A stretch of DNA of 46,924 nt. Origin: Clostridia bacterium (lineage in GTDB: Bacteria; Bacillota; Clostridia; Oscillospirales; Acutalibacteraceae). Below, piece by piece: positions 24,622 to 33,568 of this stretch. The DNA lies in assembly GCA_029226955.1 (NCBI GenBank), contig JAQXZA010000150.1, forward strand, positions 1 through 46,924, given 5' to 3'. Below the pieces are notes generated by a model. It worked only from the letters and a program-made list of their open reading frames with translations, searched no databases and was not told the DNA's origin. Positions within the stretch are counted from its first letter, which is position 1; each line of letters opens with the position of its first letter. A program made the position numbers and the translations under genes.

Positions 24622-24995
24622 ACCATTCCCTCCTCTGCGTTTTCTGATATTGTTTTTCTTTTTTTCATCTGACTCATAACAATCTCAACTGCCGCCCAGA
24701 CAGCCGTCACAAGCAGTGCCATAGCCACCCCGGCAGTTGACATTTCACCAAGCATTTCCACAGCGTCGGCAGGATTTGATGCTGCAGTCAGAAAAGGAAA
24801 AAATGGTGTAACCTCTCCGTGCCATACGTGTTCAAACGCAAGCAGTGCTGAACCTCCCCACAAAAAACCTGACAGTCTGTTAAGTCTTTCAGATATTTTA
24901 GCTGATTTATTTGTTTTAAGGTTATGTGACTTCAAAGTCTTTGACGCTATTGTTGTTACTATTGCCTCGGTCATCGGTACTAAAAAACATGCCAT
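24618..24995 (-). CDS. Small membrane protein (first of a pair) next to urease genes
   Basis: I do not recognise this 125-residue protein. The start is MACFLVPMTEAIVTTIASK, because GGGAGGA lies eight bases before this ATG; an in-frame ATG eight codons earlier lacks such a site. Hydrophobic segments are at the N-terminus, at LNRLSGFLWGGSALLAFEHVWHG, and at STAGVAMALLVTAVWAAVEIVM. The HVWHGE motif after the second segment could bind a metal, which is tempting beside a nickel enzyme, but this is speculation. Its own promoter lies upstream, and the stop overlaps the next gene's start. Confidence 0.75.
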   Translation of the reverse strand: MACFLVPMTEAIVTTIASKTLKSHNLKTNKSAKISERLNRLSGFLWGGSALLAFEHVWHGEVTPFFPFLTAASNPADAVEMLGEMSTAGVAMALLVTAVWAAVEIVMSQMKKRKTISENAEEGMV

Positions 24996-25035
24996 ATTAA
25001 AATTCCTCCCTAAAATCAATTCAAGAACTTACAGC

Positions 25036-25064
25036 TTTATAATATCACTAATCATCGAAAACAA
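25036..25064 (-). promoter_or_regulatory. Sigma-A-like promoter for the small membrane-protein pair
   Basis: On the minus strand the site reads TTGTTT, a 17-base spacer, then TATAAA, about 41 bases before the start at 24995. No strong terminator is visible between ureD and this site, so read-through from the urease operon is also possible. Confidence 0.55.
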
Positions 25065-25107
25065 AAACATCAATAATCAATAAAAATACATTAAAAAACC
25101 GTTATTT

Positions 25108-25851
25108 TCAATTTTTCCAAAAATCAATTTTTTCAATAATTTTCTTTGAATAGCGAACTATTTCATCGCCGCTGTTTGCAAAAATTCTCACGCATAAACC
25201 CTTGTGTGCATTCGTAATTGCCGCCTCAACATTTTGACATTCGGGCAAAGTAAATTTATTCACACCGTAAATATACATCATTCCGATATGAGAAAAACCC
25301 TCAAAAAAGCCTATTCTGTTAAGTGCGGTTTCCTCAGGTACAAGCCGCTGATTATCGAGAAATGAAAGCACATCATCGATATAAAACGCTGTTTTTGAAC
25401 GGTAATATTTAAACTTAAATTCCTCATTCATAGCCTTGCGACCACAGGAAATTACATCAAGCATTGCAAATTTACTTTGCTTTGAAAGATGAATTTCCGT
25501 TTTACTATAAAAAATACTATCACCGAACGGAATAACAGGTGTCGGAAAATACAGGAATCTTCCTCCGTCTTTAACTGTCAGCTTAACTTTCTGAGAGGCA
25601 CCCTTATCGGAAGCCTTAAACAGTTTTGTGTATGACTGCCCTGTAAATTTCAAGGCGGATTTTTCACATACTTCTATTTCTGTATCGTAAAAATCCCCTT
25701 CAAGAATACCGGCACTTGCAGTCATCATCATAATTTCGGTATAGTTCTTGTAACAGAACGGTTTTGCAATTTTTATCGGTGCAGTAAAAAAACAATCCGA
25801 CATTAAGGTTTTGCCGTTTATATTTTCGGTTTTCAGGTATAATCTGCTCAT
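25108..25851 (-). CDS. ureD: Urease accessory protein UreD
   Basis: The protein has 247 residues. The family pattern is visible: [11 protein letters not shown]-like [59 protein letters not shown], and [16 protein letters not shown]. UreD (UreH in some species) binds apo-urease and, with UreF and UreG, forms the complex that carbamylates the active-site lysine and inserts nickel. It is somewhat shorter than many UreD proteins. The ATG overlaps the ureG stop (ATGA) with a GAGGA site. It is the last gene of the urease operon. Confidence 0.93.
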   Translation of the reverse strand: MSRLYLKTENINGKTLMSDCFFTAPIKIAKPFCYKNYTEIMMMTASAGILEGDFYDTEIEVCEKSALKFTGQSYTKLFKASDKGASQKVKLTVKDGGRFLYFPTPVIPFGDSIFYSKTEIHLSKQSKFAMLDVISCGRKAMNEEFKFKYYRSKTAFYIDDVLSFLDNQRLVPEETALNRIGFFEGFSHIGMMYIYGVNKFTLPECQNVEAAITNAHKGLCVRIFANSGDEIVRYSKKIIEKIDFWKN

Positions 25852-26459
25852 TTAAGGTCCTCAAACAGTACGGATTTTTTTATCCACTCTACAACTTCAT
25901 TAACACCGTCCAGCGTCATAAGGTTTGTGAATATAAAAGGTCTGTCGCCTCTCATTCTTTTTGAATCATTTTTCATAACTTCAAGGCTTGCACCAACCAT
26001 AGTCGCAAGGTCGGTTTTGTTTATTACAAGCAAATCCGAACGTGTAACACCGGGGCCGCCTTTTCTCGGAATTTTCTCGCCCTGTGCCACATCAATGACA
26101 TAAATTGATGCGTCCGCCAAATCAGGCGAAAATGTAGCCGAAAGATTATCGCCGCCACTCTCAATAAAAATAATCTGTACATCGGGAAATTTGCGTACCA
26201 TATCGTCAACGGCTTCAAGATTCATAGAACAATCCTCACGGATAGCCGTATGCGGACAGCCGCCCGTTTCAACTCCGACAATTCTTTCAGGCGGCAGTTT
26301 TGAGTTTTTTATAAGGAACTCAGCGTCCTCTTTTGTATAAATATCATTTGTAACAACACAAATACTGTATTCATCTGACATAATTCTTGTAAGACGTTCA
26401 ATCAGTGCGGTTTTACCCGAACCGACAGGGCCTCCTACTCCGATTTTTACATAAGACAT
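25848..26459 (-). CDS. ureG: Urease accessory GTPase UreG
   Basis: The protein has 203 residues. P-loop GPVGSGKT is at 10-17. The metal-binding CPH is in [20 protein letters not shown], the switch-region acid is in [11 protein letters not shown], and the guanine-specificity motif is NKTD. UreG is the SIMIBI-class GTPase that couples GTP hydrolysis to nickel delivery into urease through UreF/UreD. Length and motifs are typical. It lies 16 bp after ureF and overlaps ureD. Confidence 0.97.
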   Translation of the reverse strand: MSYVKIGVGGPVGSGKTALIERLTRIMSDEYSICVVTNDIYTKEDAEFLIKNSKLPPERIVGVETGGCPHTAIREDCSMNLEAVDDMVRKFPDVQIIFIESGGDNLSATFSPDLADASIYVIDVAQGEKIPRKGGPGVTRSDLLVINKTDLATMVGASLEVMKNDSKRMRGDRPFIFTNLMTLDGVNEVVEWIKKSVLFEDLK

Positions 26460-26475
26460 CTTAATTCCTCCACAC

Positions 26476-27144
26476 TTATGATATATACAATCTTGAATAA
26501 AGCACCTCGTGTTCCATAGACCTCAAATCAAATCCCGCACCGCTTATGCCCAAGTCCTCAATTTCCGTTTCAAGCGACTTCTGCACTGCAAGCGGAATTT
26601 TCTCAATAGCCTGTGCAAGACACTGCTGACCGTCAAGCTGTCTTAACGGCACAAGTTTAACAGCGTGATTTACCATTGATGAAAGCATACTGTAACAGTA
26701 CATTTCAAGTCCACGTGATATTTCAACACCTGTATCAAGAATAAAAAGTCCGACTGCTATGCTGTAATTTCCCTGACATTCATTTTCTGTAATACTCCTG
26801 AAATAATCATTCAAAAAACGATATTCTCCGAGTGAATTTTCGGCTTTGAGAAATCTTGCACATAATTTCTGACTGCCGTTTCTGAGTTCATACGGTGATT
26901 TAGCCGCTGTACATATTTTATCAAGAAGTCTGAAATTTTCTCCCTGTGCGGCTTTTGCGGCAAAACCAAGGTCATTGAACGGAAGTGTATAAATAAATTC
27001 ATCAAGAAAATCTGTAAGAGTTTTTTTGTCATATACAAGATTTTTCTGAACATAGGTTTCCATACCGTTTGACATAGTAAAAGTTCCTATTGGAAACAGG
27101 GAATCAAGAGCCTGTAAGAGTTTCAAAAAGCCGTCATTGCCCAT
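26476..27144 (-). CDS. ureF: Urease accessory protein UreF
   Basis: The protein has 222 residues and is all-helical. The N-terminus [31 protein letters not shown] matches the UreF family pattern (DS.FP.G.F..S.GLE). Later stretches include the Asn-rich turn [17 protein letters not shown] and [19 protein letters not shown]. UreF bridges UreD and UreG and gates UreG GTPase activity during nickel insertion. It starts two bases after the ureE stop. Confidence 0.94.
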   Translation of the reverse strand: MGNDGFLKLLQALDSLFPIGTFTMSNGMETYVQKNLVYDKKTLTDFLDEFIYTLPFNDLGFAAKAAQGENFRLLDKICTAAKSPYELRNGSQKLCARFLKAENSLGEYRFLNDYFRSITENECQGNYSIAVGLFILDTGVEISRGLEMYCYSMLSSMVNHAVKLVPLRQLDGQQCLAQAIEKIPLAVQKSLETEIEDLGISGAGFDLRSMEHEVLYSRLYIS

Positions 27145-27146
27145 AA

Positions 27147-27611
27147 TCAGCCCTCTTTGTTGTCATTATGATTATGACTGTGTGTATGTGCGTGTGCCTT
27201 GCACTCAATAAACCCGACAAACTTTTCATTGACTTTTGAAACATTAAATCCCAGTCGTCTGAGATATTCAAAAGTCGGTTCATCAAACGGGCATTTTACA
27301 CTATTATCTCCGATTGCAAGCGACAAATGCCTGTTGCCGAGTTCAAAGCAAAGTCTGCCCATTTCACGCATTGTCGAAACTTCCGCAGAAATAAGGTCGC
27401 ACGGGGCAATTTCAACAACAACAATCTTTTCATTATCCTCATAAATCACATCACCGTCATTAAGCGGTTCATTGATTTTTATTCCTATTTCCTCTCCGGC
27501 AGAAGTAGTTTTTCGCAAAAGTTTTTTATCACGCTCAAACCAGTCAACAAGAACTTTATCAATTCTTTTGTCTGTATTGCCGAGTTTGCCGTATATTTTT
27601 TCGGTAATCAT
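27147..27611 (-). CDS. ureE: Urease accessory metallochaperone UreE
   Basis: The protein has 154 residues. The N-terminal peptide-binding domain includes RKTTSAGEEIGIKINEPLNDGDVIYED. The metal-binding domain has GNRHLSLAIGD with the conserved His. The C-terminus is a short His-rich tail (HAHTHSHNH), a nickel store found in many UreE proteins. UreE passes nickel to UreG. A GGAGGGAAA site lies upstream of the ATG, 21 bp after ureC. Confidence 0.95.
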   Translation of the reverse strand: MITEKIYGKLGNTDKRIDKVLVDWFERDKKLLRKTTSAGEEIGIKINEPLNDGDVIYEDNEKIVVVEIAPCDLISAEVSTMREMGRLCFELGNRHLSLAIGDNSVKCPFDEPTFEYLRRLGFNVSKVNEKFVGFIECKAHAHTHSHNHNDNKEG

Positions 27612-27632
27612 AGAATTTTCCCTCCATTCAGG

Positions 27633-29345
27633 TCAGAACAAATAATATTTTTGTGTCAGCGGCAGACTTTCAGCCGCCTCACAGCTAATTTCCTCACCGT
27701 CAACGGTAACTTTGTATGTTTCGGGGTCAACCTGAATATCGCCTGTTCTGTCGTTGAACTTCATATCCTTTTTGCCGATATTGCGGCAGTCTGAAACAGG
27801 AAGAACCATTCTCTGTAAACCGAGTCTTTCGGCAATTCCGTTTTCTGCGGCTGATTTTGAAACAAAACTTGCACAACAGCGTTTTACCGCAAGACCGTAT
27901 GCACCGAACATTTTTGTATAGACTACCGGCTGAGGTGTAGGAATTGATGCGTTTGCGTCACCCATTTTTGCGGCTATGATAAATCCGCCCTTGATAATCA
28001 TTTCGGGTTTTACACCGAACATTGACGGTTTCCACAGTACAAGGTCAGCCATTTTTCCGACCTCAACCGAACCGACATAATTCGCTATTCCGTGTGTTAT
28101 TGCCGGATTTATCGTATATTTTGAAACATATCTCTTTACACGTGTATTATCATTTCTCAGATTGTCTTCGGGAAGTATTCCACGCTGATTTTTCATTTTA
28201 AACGCTGTCTGCCACGTTCTTGTAATGACTTCGCCTACACGTCCCATAGCCTGAGAGTCCGAACTCATCATACTGAAAATTCCCATATCGTGCAGAATAT
28301 CCTCAGCGGCAATAGTTTCAGGACGTATTCTTGAATCCGCAAAGGAAATATCTTCGGGAACTCTGCTGTCAAGATGATGACAAACCATAAGCATATCAAG
28401 ATGTTCGTCAATGGTGTTCTTTGTAAATGGCATTGTCGGGTTAGTTGACGACGGTAAAACATTAGGAAAAGCCGCCGCCTTAATAATATCGGGAGCGTGT
28501 CCGCCACCTGCACCCTCTGTATGATAGGTATGTATGGTTCTTCCGCCGATAGCATTTATTGTATCCTCAACAAATCCGCCCTCGTTAAGTGTATCGGTAT
28601 GAATTGAAACCTGAACATCATATTCATCGGCAACATTAAGTGACTGATTTATAACTGACGGTGTTGCACCCCAGTCCTCGTGAATTTTCAGTCCACACGC
28701 ACCGCTTTCAATCTGTTTTGCAAGTACATCATAGTCAGCACTGTTGCCCTTTCCGAGAAAACCTAAATTCATAGGATATTCTTCGGCTGATTCAAGCATT
28801 TTTTCAATGTTGAATTTTCCGGGAGTACAGGTAGTTGCATTTGTGCCGTCAGCTGGACCTGTACCGCCGCCAATCATTGTTGTAATTCCTGAATAAAGGG
28901 CAGTTTCAATCTGAGTAGGGCTGATAAAATGAATATGTGTGTCAATTCCGCCGGCTGTAAGAATAAGTCCCTCTCCGGCAATGGCTTCTGTTCCCGCACC
29001 AAAAACAAGCGACGGTGTAACTCCGTCCATAATATCGGGATTGCCCGACTTGCCTATGCCGCATATTTTGCCGTTTTTTATGCCTATATCGGCTTTGTAA
29101 ATTCCTGTATAATCGACCACAAGCACACCTGTTATAACGGTATCGGGCGAATCCTCGTCAGCCACTGAACACGACTGTCCCATACCGTCACGCAAGGATT
29201 TTCCTCCGCCGAATTTCGCCTCATCACCGTAAACTGTATAATCCTTTTCGACCTCGATTATAAGAGATGTATCGCCAAGTCGTACCCTGTCATTGACAGT
29301 AGGTCCGTACATATCAGCATAATTCTTTTTTGACATTTTAAACAT
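27633..29345 (-). CDS. ureC: Urease alpha subunit UreC
   Basis: UreC is the catalytic subunit hydrolysing urea to ammonia and carbamate, about 570 residues. Of three clustered in-frame ATGs, 29345 is best placed behind AAGGGGG; 29354 (overlapping the ureAB stop) and 29336 are alternatives. The N-terminus has [23 protein letters not shown]. Nickel and catalytic residues are visible: [10 protein letters not shown], the carbamylated lysine in [45 protein letters not shown] and the flap [22 protein letters not shown]. All key residues are present, so an active enzyme is expected in the cytoplasm. Confidence 0.97.
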   Translation of the reverse strand: MFKMSKKNYADMYGPTVNDRVRLGDTSLIIEVEKDYTVYGDEAKFGGGKSLRDGMGQSCSVADEDSPDTVITGVLVVDYTGIYKADIGIKNGKICGIGKSGNPDIMDGVTPSLVFGAGTEAIAGEGLILTAGGIDTHIHFISPTQIETALYSGITTMIGGGTGPADGTNATTCTPGKFNIEKMLESAEEYPMNLGFLGKGNSADYDVLAKQIESGACGLKIHEDWGATPSVINQSLNVADEYDVQVSIHTDTLNEGGFVEDTINAIGGRTIHTYHTEGAGGGHAPDIIKAAAFPNVLPSSTNPTMPFTKNTIDEHLDMLMVCHHLDSRVPEDISFADSRIRPETIAAEDILHDMGIFSMMSSDSQAMGRVGEVITRTWQTAFKMKNQRGILPEDNLRNDNTRVKRYVSKYTINPAITHGIANYVGSVEVGKMADLVLWKPSMFGVKPEMIIKGGFIIAAKMGDANASIPTPQPVVYTKMFGAYGLAVKRCCASFVSKSAAENGIAERLGLQRMVLPVSDCRNIGKKDMKFNDRTGDIQVDPETYKVTVDGEEISCEAAESLPLTQKYYLF

Positions 29346-29350
29346 TTGAA

Positions 29351-30031
29351 TCATACCCCCTTAAATCCCAGTTTTTTTGCCTTTTCAAAAGCCTTTTCTT
29401 TTACTTCCTCATCGTCCATTTGTCCCTGAACCAAATCATTAAGACCGTAGCCTATGCGATTTCCTCCGATTTTCACAAGAGAAACACGCTTGCTTTCGCC
29501 GGGTTCAAATCGTACCGCTGTACCTGACGGGACATCAAGGTGCATACCGTAAGCAACTTTACGGTCAAATTCAAGTGCTTTATTAACCTCAAAAAAGTGA
29601 AAATGCGAACCTACCTGAACAGGTCTGTCGGCTGTATTTGTAACCGTAATTTCGACGGTTTCCTTGCCGTCATTTATAATAATGTCGCCGTCATCAATAA
29701 GGTATTCGCCCGGAACGGTTTTATTATCCGACATAATCGGTTCGTGAACGGTAACGAGTTTAGTTCCGTCAGGGAATGTAGCTTCAAGCTGAATTTCGTG
29801 TATCATCTCGGCTACACCGTCCATAACATCATCAGCGGAGAGAATTTTCTTTCCGGCACTCATCAGTTCTGTAACGGACAGTCCGTCACGAGCCATTTCC
29901 AGTAACTCTGATGTAATAAGTGCTATTGCCTCGGGATAGTTAAGTTTCAGACCTCTTGCCTTTCTCTGTTTTGCAAGTTCACCGGCATAGTGAGTCATTA
30001 AACGTTCCTGTTCTCTTGGGGTAAGGTGCAT
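29351..30031 (-). CDS. ureAB: Urease gamma-beta fusion subunit UreAB
   Basis: The protein has 226 residues and combines the gamma and beta subunits. Residues 1-100 are UreA-like ([39 protein letters not shown] … [31 protein letters not shown]). Residues from about 107 are UreB-like ([48 protein letters not shown]). Most Bacillota keep them separate; fusions are known in Helicobacter and some other lineages. The AGGAGG site lies within a 12-base palindrome, CTGAAATTTCAG, that could mask it. It is first in the operon and preceded by a promoter and a terminator-like hairpin. Confidence 0.96.
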   Translation of the reverse strand: MHLTPREQERLMTHYAGELAKQRKARGLKLNYPEAIALITSELLEMARDGLSVTELMSAGKKILSADDVMDGVAEMIHEIQLEATFPDGTKLVTVHEPIMSDNKTVPGEYLIDDGDIIINDGKETVEITVTNTADRPVQVGSHFHFFEVNKALEFDRKVAYGMHLDVPSGTAVRFEPGESKRVSLVKIGGNRIGYGLNDLVQGQMDDEEVKEKAFEKAKKLGFKGV

Positions 30032-30056
30032 AAATATCAGCCTCCTGAAATTTCAG

Positions 30057-30094
30057 AATAAAAAAAGACGTACCAACATTGTTGATACGCCTTT
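30057..30094 (-). terminator. Strong intrinsic-terminator hairpin in the ureAB leader
   Basis: A 13-bp stem (two G-U pairs) with a five-base loop is followed on the minus strand by seven T. It ends only about 26 bases before the ureAB start, leaving no room for a promoter after it. A good extended -10 lies upstream at 30127-30135. It may stop the upstream operon and also act as an attenuator for urease. Confidence 0.85.
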
Positions 30095-30126
30095 GTACTT
30101 GAATATGATTAAATCATTTCGATGAT

Positions 30127-30135
30127 ATTATAACA
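30127..30135 (-). promoter_or_regulatory. Extended -10 promoter element for ureAB
   Basis: On the minus strand the site reads TGTTATAAT, a perfect extended -10 (TGnTATAAT). No strong -35 is evident at the usual distance. Transcription would begin near 30120 and pass through the 30057-30094 hairpin before the ureAB ribosome site, giving a leader of about 90 bases. Confidence 0.6.
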
Positions 30136-30205
30136 TTAAATCAAAAAATATAAAAGACCTTTTAACAAAAAAATTTCGGAAATTGCAATAGGAAGATACA
30201 ATTTT

Positions 30206-30967
30206 TTATATATTCATTGCTGCAAGAGCCGAAAGATATTCCAGTGTCGGCACAAATTCACTTGTACAGGATTCACTTTCAAATATTTTTTCTCCCTGTC
30301 TGAAAGCAAACACCTTGCACATAGGCAAGCCTTTCCAACCGTCGTCAAGCGGTTCTGTTGAAAATAAAAAGCCATTTTCCGTATACTTGTATGAAAGTGT
30401 GTTGTGCATATTTTTGTGAATATACAGAATATCTCCGTCAAAAATCATAAGATTCAGTTTATTTCTCGGCGAAAGATTATGTGCAAGAATATCAACAATA
30501 TCAAACCTCTGTCTTTCGTCAAGTTCACCGCACTGAGAAATTTTATAGTTTACAAGGTCAAGAAGATACAGAAATATCCTCTCGGAATCAGTATCGCCGT
30601 TCTGAATATTAAGATATTTCATTAGCTTGTTTCCTGAATAAATAGTGCCGTTATGAATAAGCGTCCATTGTCTGCCTGAATTATCAGTAGCTGAATAAGG
30701 GTGACAGTTTTCAGGCTTTTTCTTTCCTACGGTAGCAAGCCTTATATGTGCAAGAAGATTTTTCTGAGGTATTGTCTGTTCGATAACATCATTTAGAATC
30801 TTACTTTCAACAGCGGAAACAGGTTCTTTTATAATCTGAATTTGTCCGTCGCAAAACCTCATCATTCCCCAGCCGTGCGGATGTCTTACACTATGGCTGT
30901 AAAAGATTTTAAGATATTCTCTCAAATCACACGCTTTTGAAAGACTTGCTCCAAAAAGCTCACACAT
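30206..30967 (-). CDS. Class II glutamine amidotransferase (EgtC/YafJ-like)
   Basis: The protein has 253 residues. Cys2, exposed after Met removal (MCELFGAS), is the N-terminal nucleophile of class II amidotransferases. Other family marks are HSVRHPHGWGMMRF, LLAHIRLATVGKKKPENCHPY, TLIHNGTIY and DTDSERIFLYLL. It is a stand-alone hydrolase domain without a synthetase partner, like YafJ or EgtC; EgtC removes glutamate from a gamma-glutamyl intermediate in ergothioneine synthesis. It starts five bases after a glutamate-cysteine-ligase-like gene, so hydrolysis of a gamma-glutamyl product is attractive. That function is inferred from family and context. Confidence 0.88.
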   Translation of the reverse strand: MCELFGASLSKACDLREYLKIFYSHSVRHPHGWGMMRFCDGQIQIIKEPVSAVESKILNDVIEQTIPQKNLLAHIRLATVGKKKPENCHPYSATDNSGRQWTLIHNGTIYSGNKLMKYLNIQNGDTDSERIFLYLLDLVNYKISQCGELDERQRFDIVDILAHNLSPRNKLNLMIFDGDILYIHKNMHNTLSYKYTENGFLFSTEPLDDGWKGLPMCKVFAFRQGEKIFESESCTSEFVPTLEYLSALAAMNI

Positions 30968-30972
30968 ATAGC

Positions 30973-32145
30973 TTATCTCTCCTTGGTAACTTTGCTTGTC
31001 ATTGTATTCTGAAAATCGTTTTTATACAGTTCATAAACTTTATCGGAATATCTGTTTTTACCGACTAATTTATCAAGCTGAAAATCAAGAATTTCAGAAA
31101 TTTCATCAGAACTGTAATTCTCCGCAAAATATTGTTTCATATCGTTGATAATATCTTTTGCCGAATCAATTATATTTTTTCCGTCAATTTCCGTTTCCGA
31201 CAGGTCAAATTCTGCCGCTTTTTTATGATTTTCAAATGCCTTTTTTTGCAAATCAGAAGTAAATTCAAAATCCGCAAGTGTACTCAGATATACCAGAAAC
31301 AAATATGCAAATTTTAAATCTTCCGTAAATACTCCGACTGATGAAAGCGGATTTATGTCAAACATACGCAGTTCAATATGGTCTGCACCGTTTTTCTGTA
31401 AAGACTCAATGTCATTCTGACCGCAAGGCTTAATTCTTACAGGAACATAAAGTTCTGACGCTGAAATAATCACGCCTTTTTCGATATAATTCTTAATGCT
31501 TTCACAGTATGAATCAAGACTGCTGTAATCAAGAATTGGCACAAAATTATTCCAGTAGCCTTTTGTGCTGTTTCTCATTGAGGATTTTCCGTCAAAAGCC
31601 GTTCCCGACTGACCGTCATTCTCAAAGGATTTATCATAAACAGGACTTGCCGCAGTAAACAAAACAATAAGCCAACTGTATTTTGTCGTCTGTTTTAACA
31701 GGTGCATATAAAAATCGTTTTTGTTTTTTTCGGCATTATAAAAAGACAGATTAAAATGTATTCCTGAATAAAGCATTATTCTTTTGCCGTATTTCTGTTC
31801 AAGGTAACATCTGTAAGTATGCTTTGAACTTTCGTTTCCGTCGAACTTTGCAACTGGAATTTCATCTTCATTTTCAATATGCGGCGGATTACTGTTCAAC
31901 CACAGATATTCACCGTTTTTATTGAGTTCGGTTTCAGCATTTTGTGATAATTCCGAAAGACTTTTAACCGCATTATCAATACTGTTGCAAACGGGAGTAA
32001 TTATTTCAAGCTGATTTTCGCAAAAATCCCTTGACAAATTATCGTCTTTGAAAGGGTGCGGAGTCTGTGCAAGTTTTCCGTTTTTGTCAACTCTCAAAGT
32101 TTCCCGTTCAAGTCCGAATTTACCTTTAAATATATCAGAAGTCAA
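30973..32145 (-). CDS. gshA: Glutamate-cysteine ligase-like enzyme (GshA/GshF N-terminal type)
   Basis: The protein has about 390 residues. The start is probably TTG at 32145 behind AGGTGA; a GTG three codons earlier has no ribosome site. The N-terminus GKFGLERETLRVDKNGKLAQTPHPF and SRDFCENQLEIITPV match gamma-glutamylcysteine synthetases of the GshA and GshAB type. MLYSGIHFNLSF, GYWNNFVPILDYSSLD and HIELRMFDINPLSSVG are also typical. It is shorter than E. coli GshA and lacks the ATP-grasp glutathione synthetase half of GshF, so by itself it would make gamma-glutamylcysteine. A second, different ligase gene lies directly upstream. Confidence 0.88.
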   Translation of the reverse strand: MTSDIFKGKFGLERETLRVDKNGKLAQTPHPFKDDNLSRDFCENQLEIITPVCNSIDNAVKSLSELSQNAETELNKNGEYLWLNSNPPHIENEDEIPVAKFDGNESSKHTYRCYLEQKYGKRIMLYSGIHFNLSFYNAEKNKNDFYMHLLKQTTKYSWLIVLFTAASPVYDKSFENDGQSGTAFDGKSSMRNSTKGYWNNFVPILDYSSLDSYCESIKNYIEKGVIISASELYVPVRIKPCGQNDIESLQKNGADHIELRMFDINPLSSVGVFTEDLKFAYLFLVYLSTLADFEFTSDLQKKAFENHKKAAEFDLSETEIDGKNIIDSAKDIINDMKQYFAENYSSDEISEILDFQLDKLVGKNRYSDKVYELYKNDFQNTMTSKVTKER

Positions 32146-32160
32146 TAAAATCACCTGTTT

Positions 32161-33546
32161 TTATAATTTACCGTATTCCTTTATATAATAATCCATAGTT
32201 TTTCCGTTTTCAAGACCTTTAATCATTTCTTTTGCCGGATTAGTAAGTCTTTCTGCACGTTCATACAGCGGATTAAGAAGTGTTTTTTCGCCGTGTCCAC
32301 GTCTGTCAAGACCTTCCGACGACAAATCGAGTATTTCAATAAGCCTTGATTTCAAATCCGACTTATTGATAAATTCAGGAATTTCACGCATAGAAAGCAT
32401 TTTTTTAATCTCGTCAGCACTGTATCCGTGAGTATAAATAACGCTGTCATTATCAAGAAGATTTTTCAGCTTATCAAGGTTTTCAATCAGTCCGATATGA
32501 AAAGCCGAAACCGTAAAGCTGTCTTTAATAGGCTGACAGCAACTGCTGCGAAATTCTATTGTTCCTCTGTAAGTAAGGTCTTCAAACTTAAAGCTGCGTA
32601 GATATTGCAAATCCTCAACACAGGGTTCAAGTTCAATTTTCTGATATTTTTCACCGTCGAAATATTCACCCTCAACCTTTTCACGCTTTAAAAAGTCGCT
32701 TATTGGAATTGGTGTGAAATTTACATATTTTCCGTTTCGCATTGTGCAGTAAATACTTGTTGATTTTATATATTCAAGAAGTTCATCAATATTTCTGAGT
32801 TCACTGCCGAACATTCCGACATTATGCGGATTGTAGCCTTGCATACTGTGTTCCCATAGCATATTTCTTGCACACATCAAATCGGGATATTCACTCATAT
32901 ATGAATTTGCAAAAAGCAGAGCTTTGTATGGTTCAAGTTTTCCGAAAGTGTTTATTGTATCAATAAGGCTGTCGTAATAAACATCAAGCTGAACCTGTGA
33001 CGCACTTGTAAAAGTTCCGAAATCGGGACGGTTATGGAAATATCTGTTCGGCTCGCCCTTATGATTTTCATAGGTATGAAGATAGTGAAACAACATTCTG
33101 TATCTTTCATTAGGAATAGGCTTGTTGTGATTTATGTTATAATTAGGATTTATGCCCATACCTGTAAGTGTATAATTTTTTTCGCCAAGCTGTTCATTAA
33201 GCCACTGATAATATTCTTCAAATCTGTCCTTTATTTCAAAAAGGTTCTCACCTTTGCCCATAGAAAGTTCCATATTTGAATATGCACAGTCAAACGACAA
33301 ATCGTCGCCGTTATCTCTTTTTATATAGGAATTTACATTTTTGTCTGTGTCATATCCCCGTGGTTCAAACCCGAAATGTTCACCAAATTTTTTTGCAATT
33401 TCTATCGTTACTGACTCCTCAACAGGTTTATTTGAGAGATTCACAACAGGCATTTCAATTTCAATTCCCGCACATCTTTCTCTTTTTGCTTTTGTAGGCT
33501 TGATGTATTTTTCATATATCGCATTATCTATTTCACTTTGAATCAT
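32161..33546 (-). CDS. GCS2-type glutamate-cysteine ligase / carboxylate-amine ligase
   Basis: The protein has 461 residues. The region ERCAGIEIEMPVVNLSNKPVEE, with the E-x-E metal ligands, and DCAYSNMELSMGKGENLFEIKDRF fit the GCS2/EgtA-like carboxylate-amine ligase superfamily. Later stretches are YTLTGMGINPNYN, TFTSASQVQLDVYYDSLIDTINTFGKLEPYKALLFANS, and the substrate-site stretch YRGTIEFRSSCCQPI. It is unlike the next gene product, so two non-identical glutamate-amine ligases are encoded in tandem. It may attach glutamate to an amine other than cysteine; the substrate is unknown. A GAGGGAT site precedes the ATG. Confidence 0.82.
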   Translation of the reverse strand: MIQSEIDNAIYEKYIKPTKAKRERCAGIEIEMPVVNLSNKPVEESVTIEIAKKFGEHFGFEPRGYDTDKNVNSYIKRDNGDDLSFDCAYSNMELSMGKGENLFEIKDRFEEYYQWLNEQLGEKNYTLTGMGINPNYNINHNKPIPNERYRMLFHYLHTYENHKGEPNRYFHNRPDFGTFTSASQVQLDVYYDSLIDTINTFGKLEPYKALLFANSYMSEYPDLMCARNMLWEHSMQGYNPHNVGMFGSELRNIDELLEYIKSTSIYCTMRNGKYVNFTPIPISDFLKREKVEGEYFDGEKYQKIELEPCVEDLQYLRSFKFEDLTYRGTIEFRSSCCQPIKDSFTVSAFHIGLIENLDKLKNLLDNDSVIYTHGYSADEIKKMLSMREIPEFINKSDLKSRLIEILDLSSEGLDRRGHGEKTLLNPLYERAERLTNPAKEMIKGLENGKTMDYYIKEYGKL

Positions 33547-33568
33547 TTTTTAATCCCTCATTTTTCTT

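Noticed and set aside
24918-25107. Strong terminator between ureD and the membrane-protein pair
   Set aside because: Only T-rich stretches without a stable stem are visible after the ureD stop.
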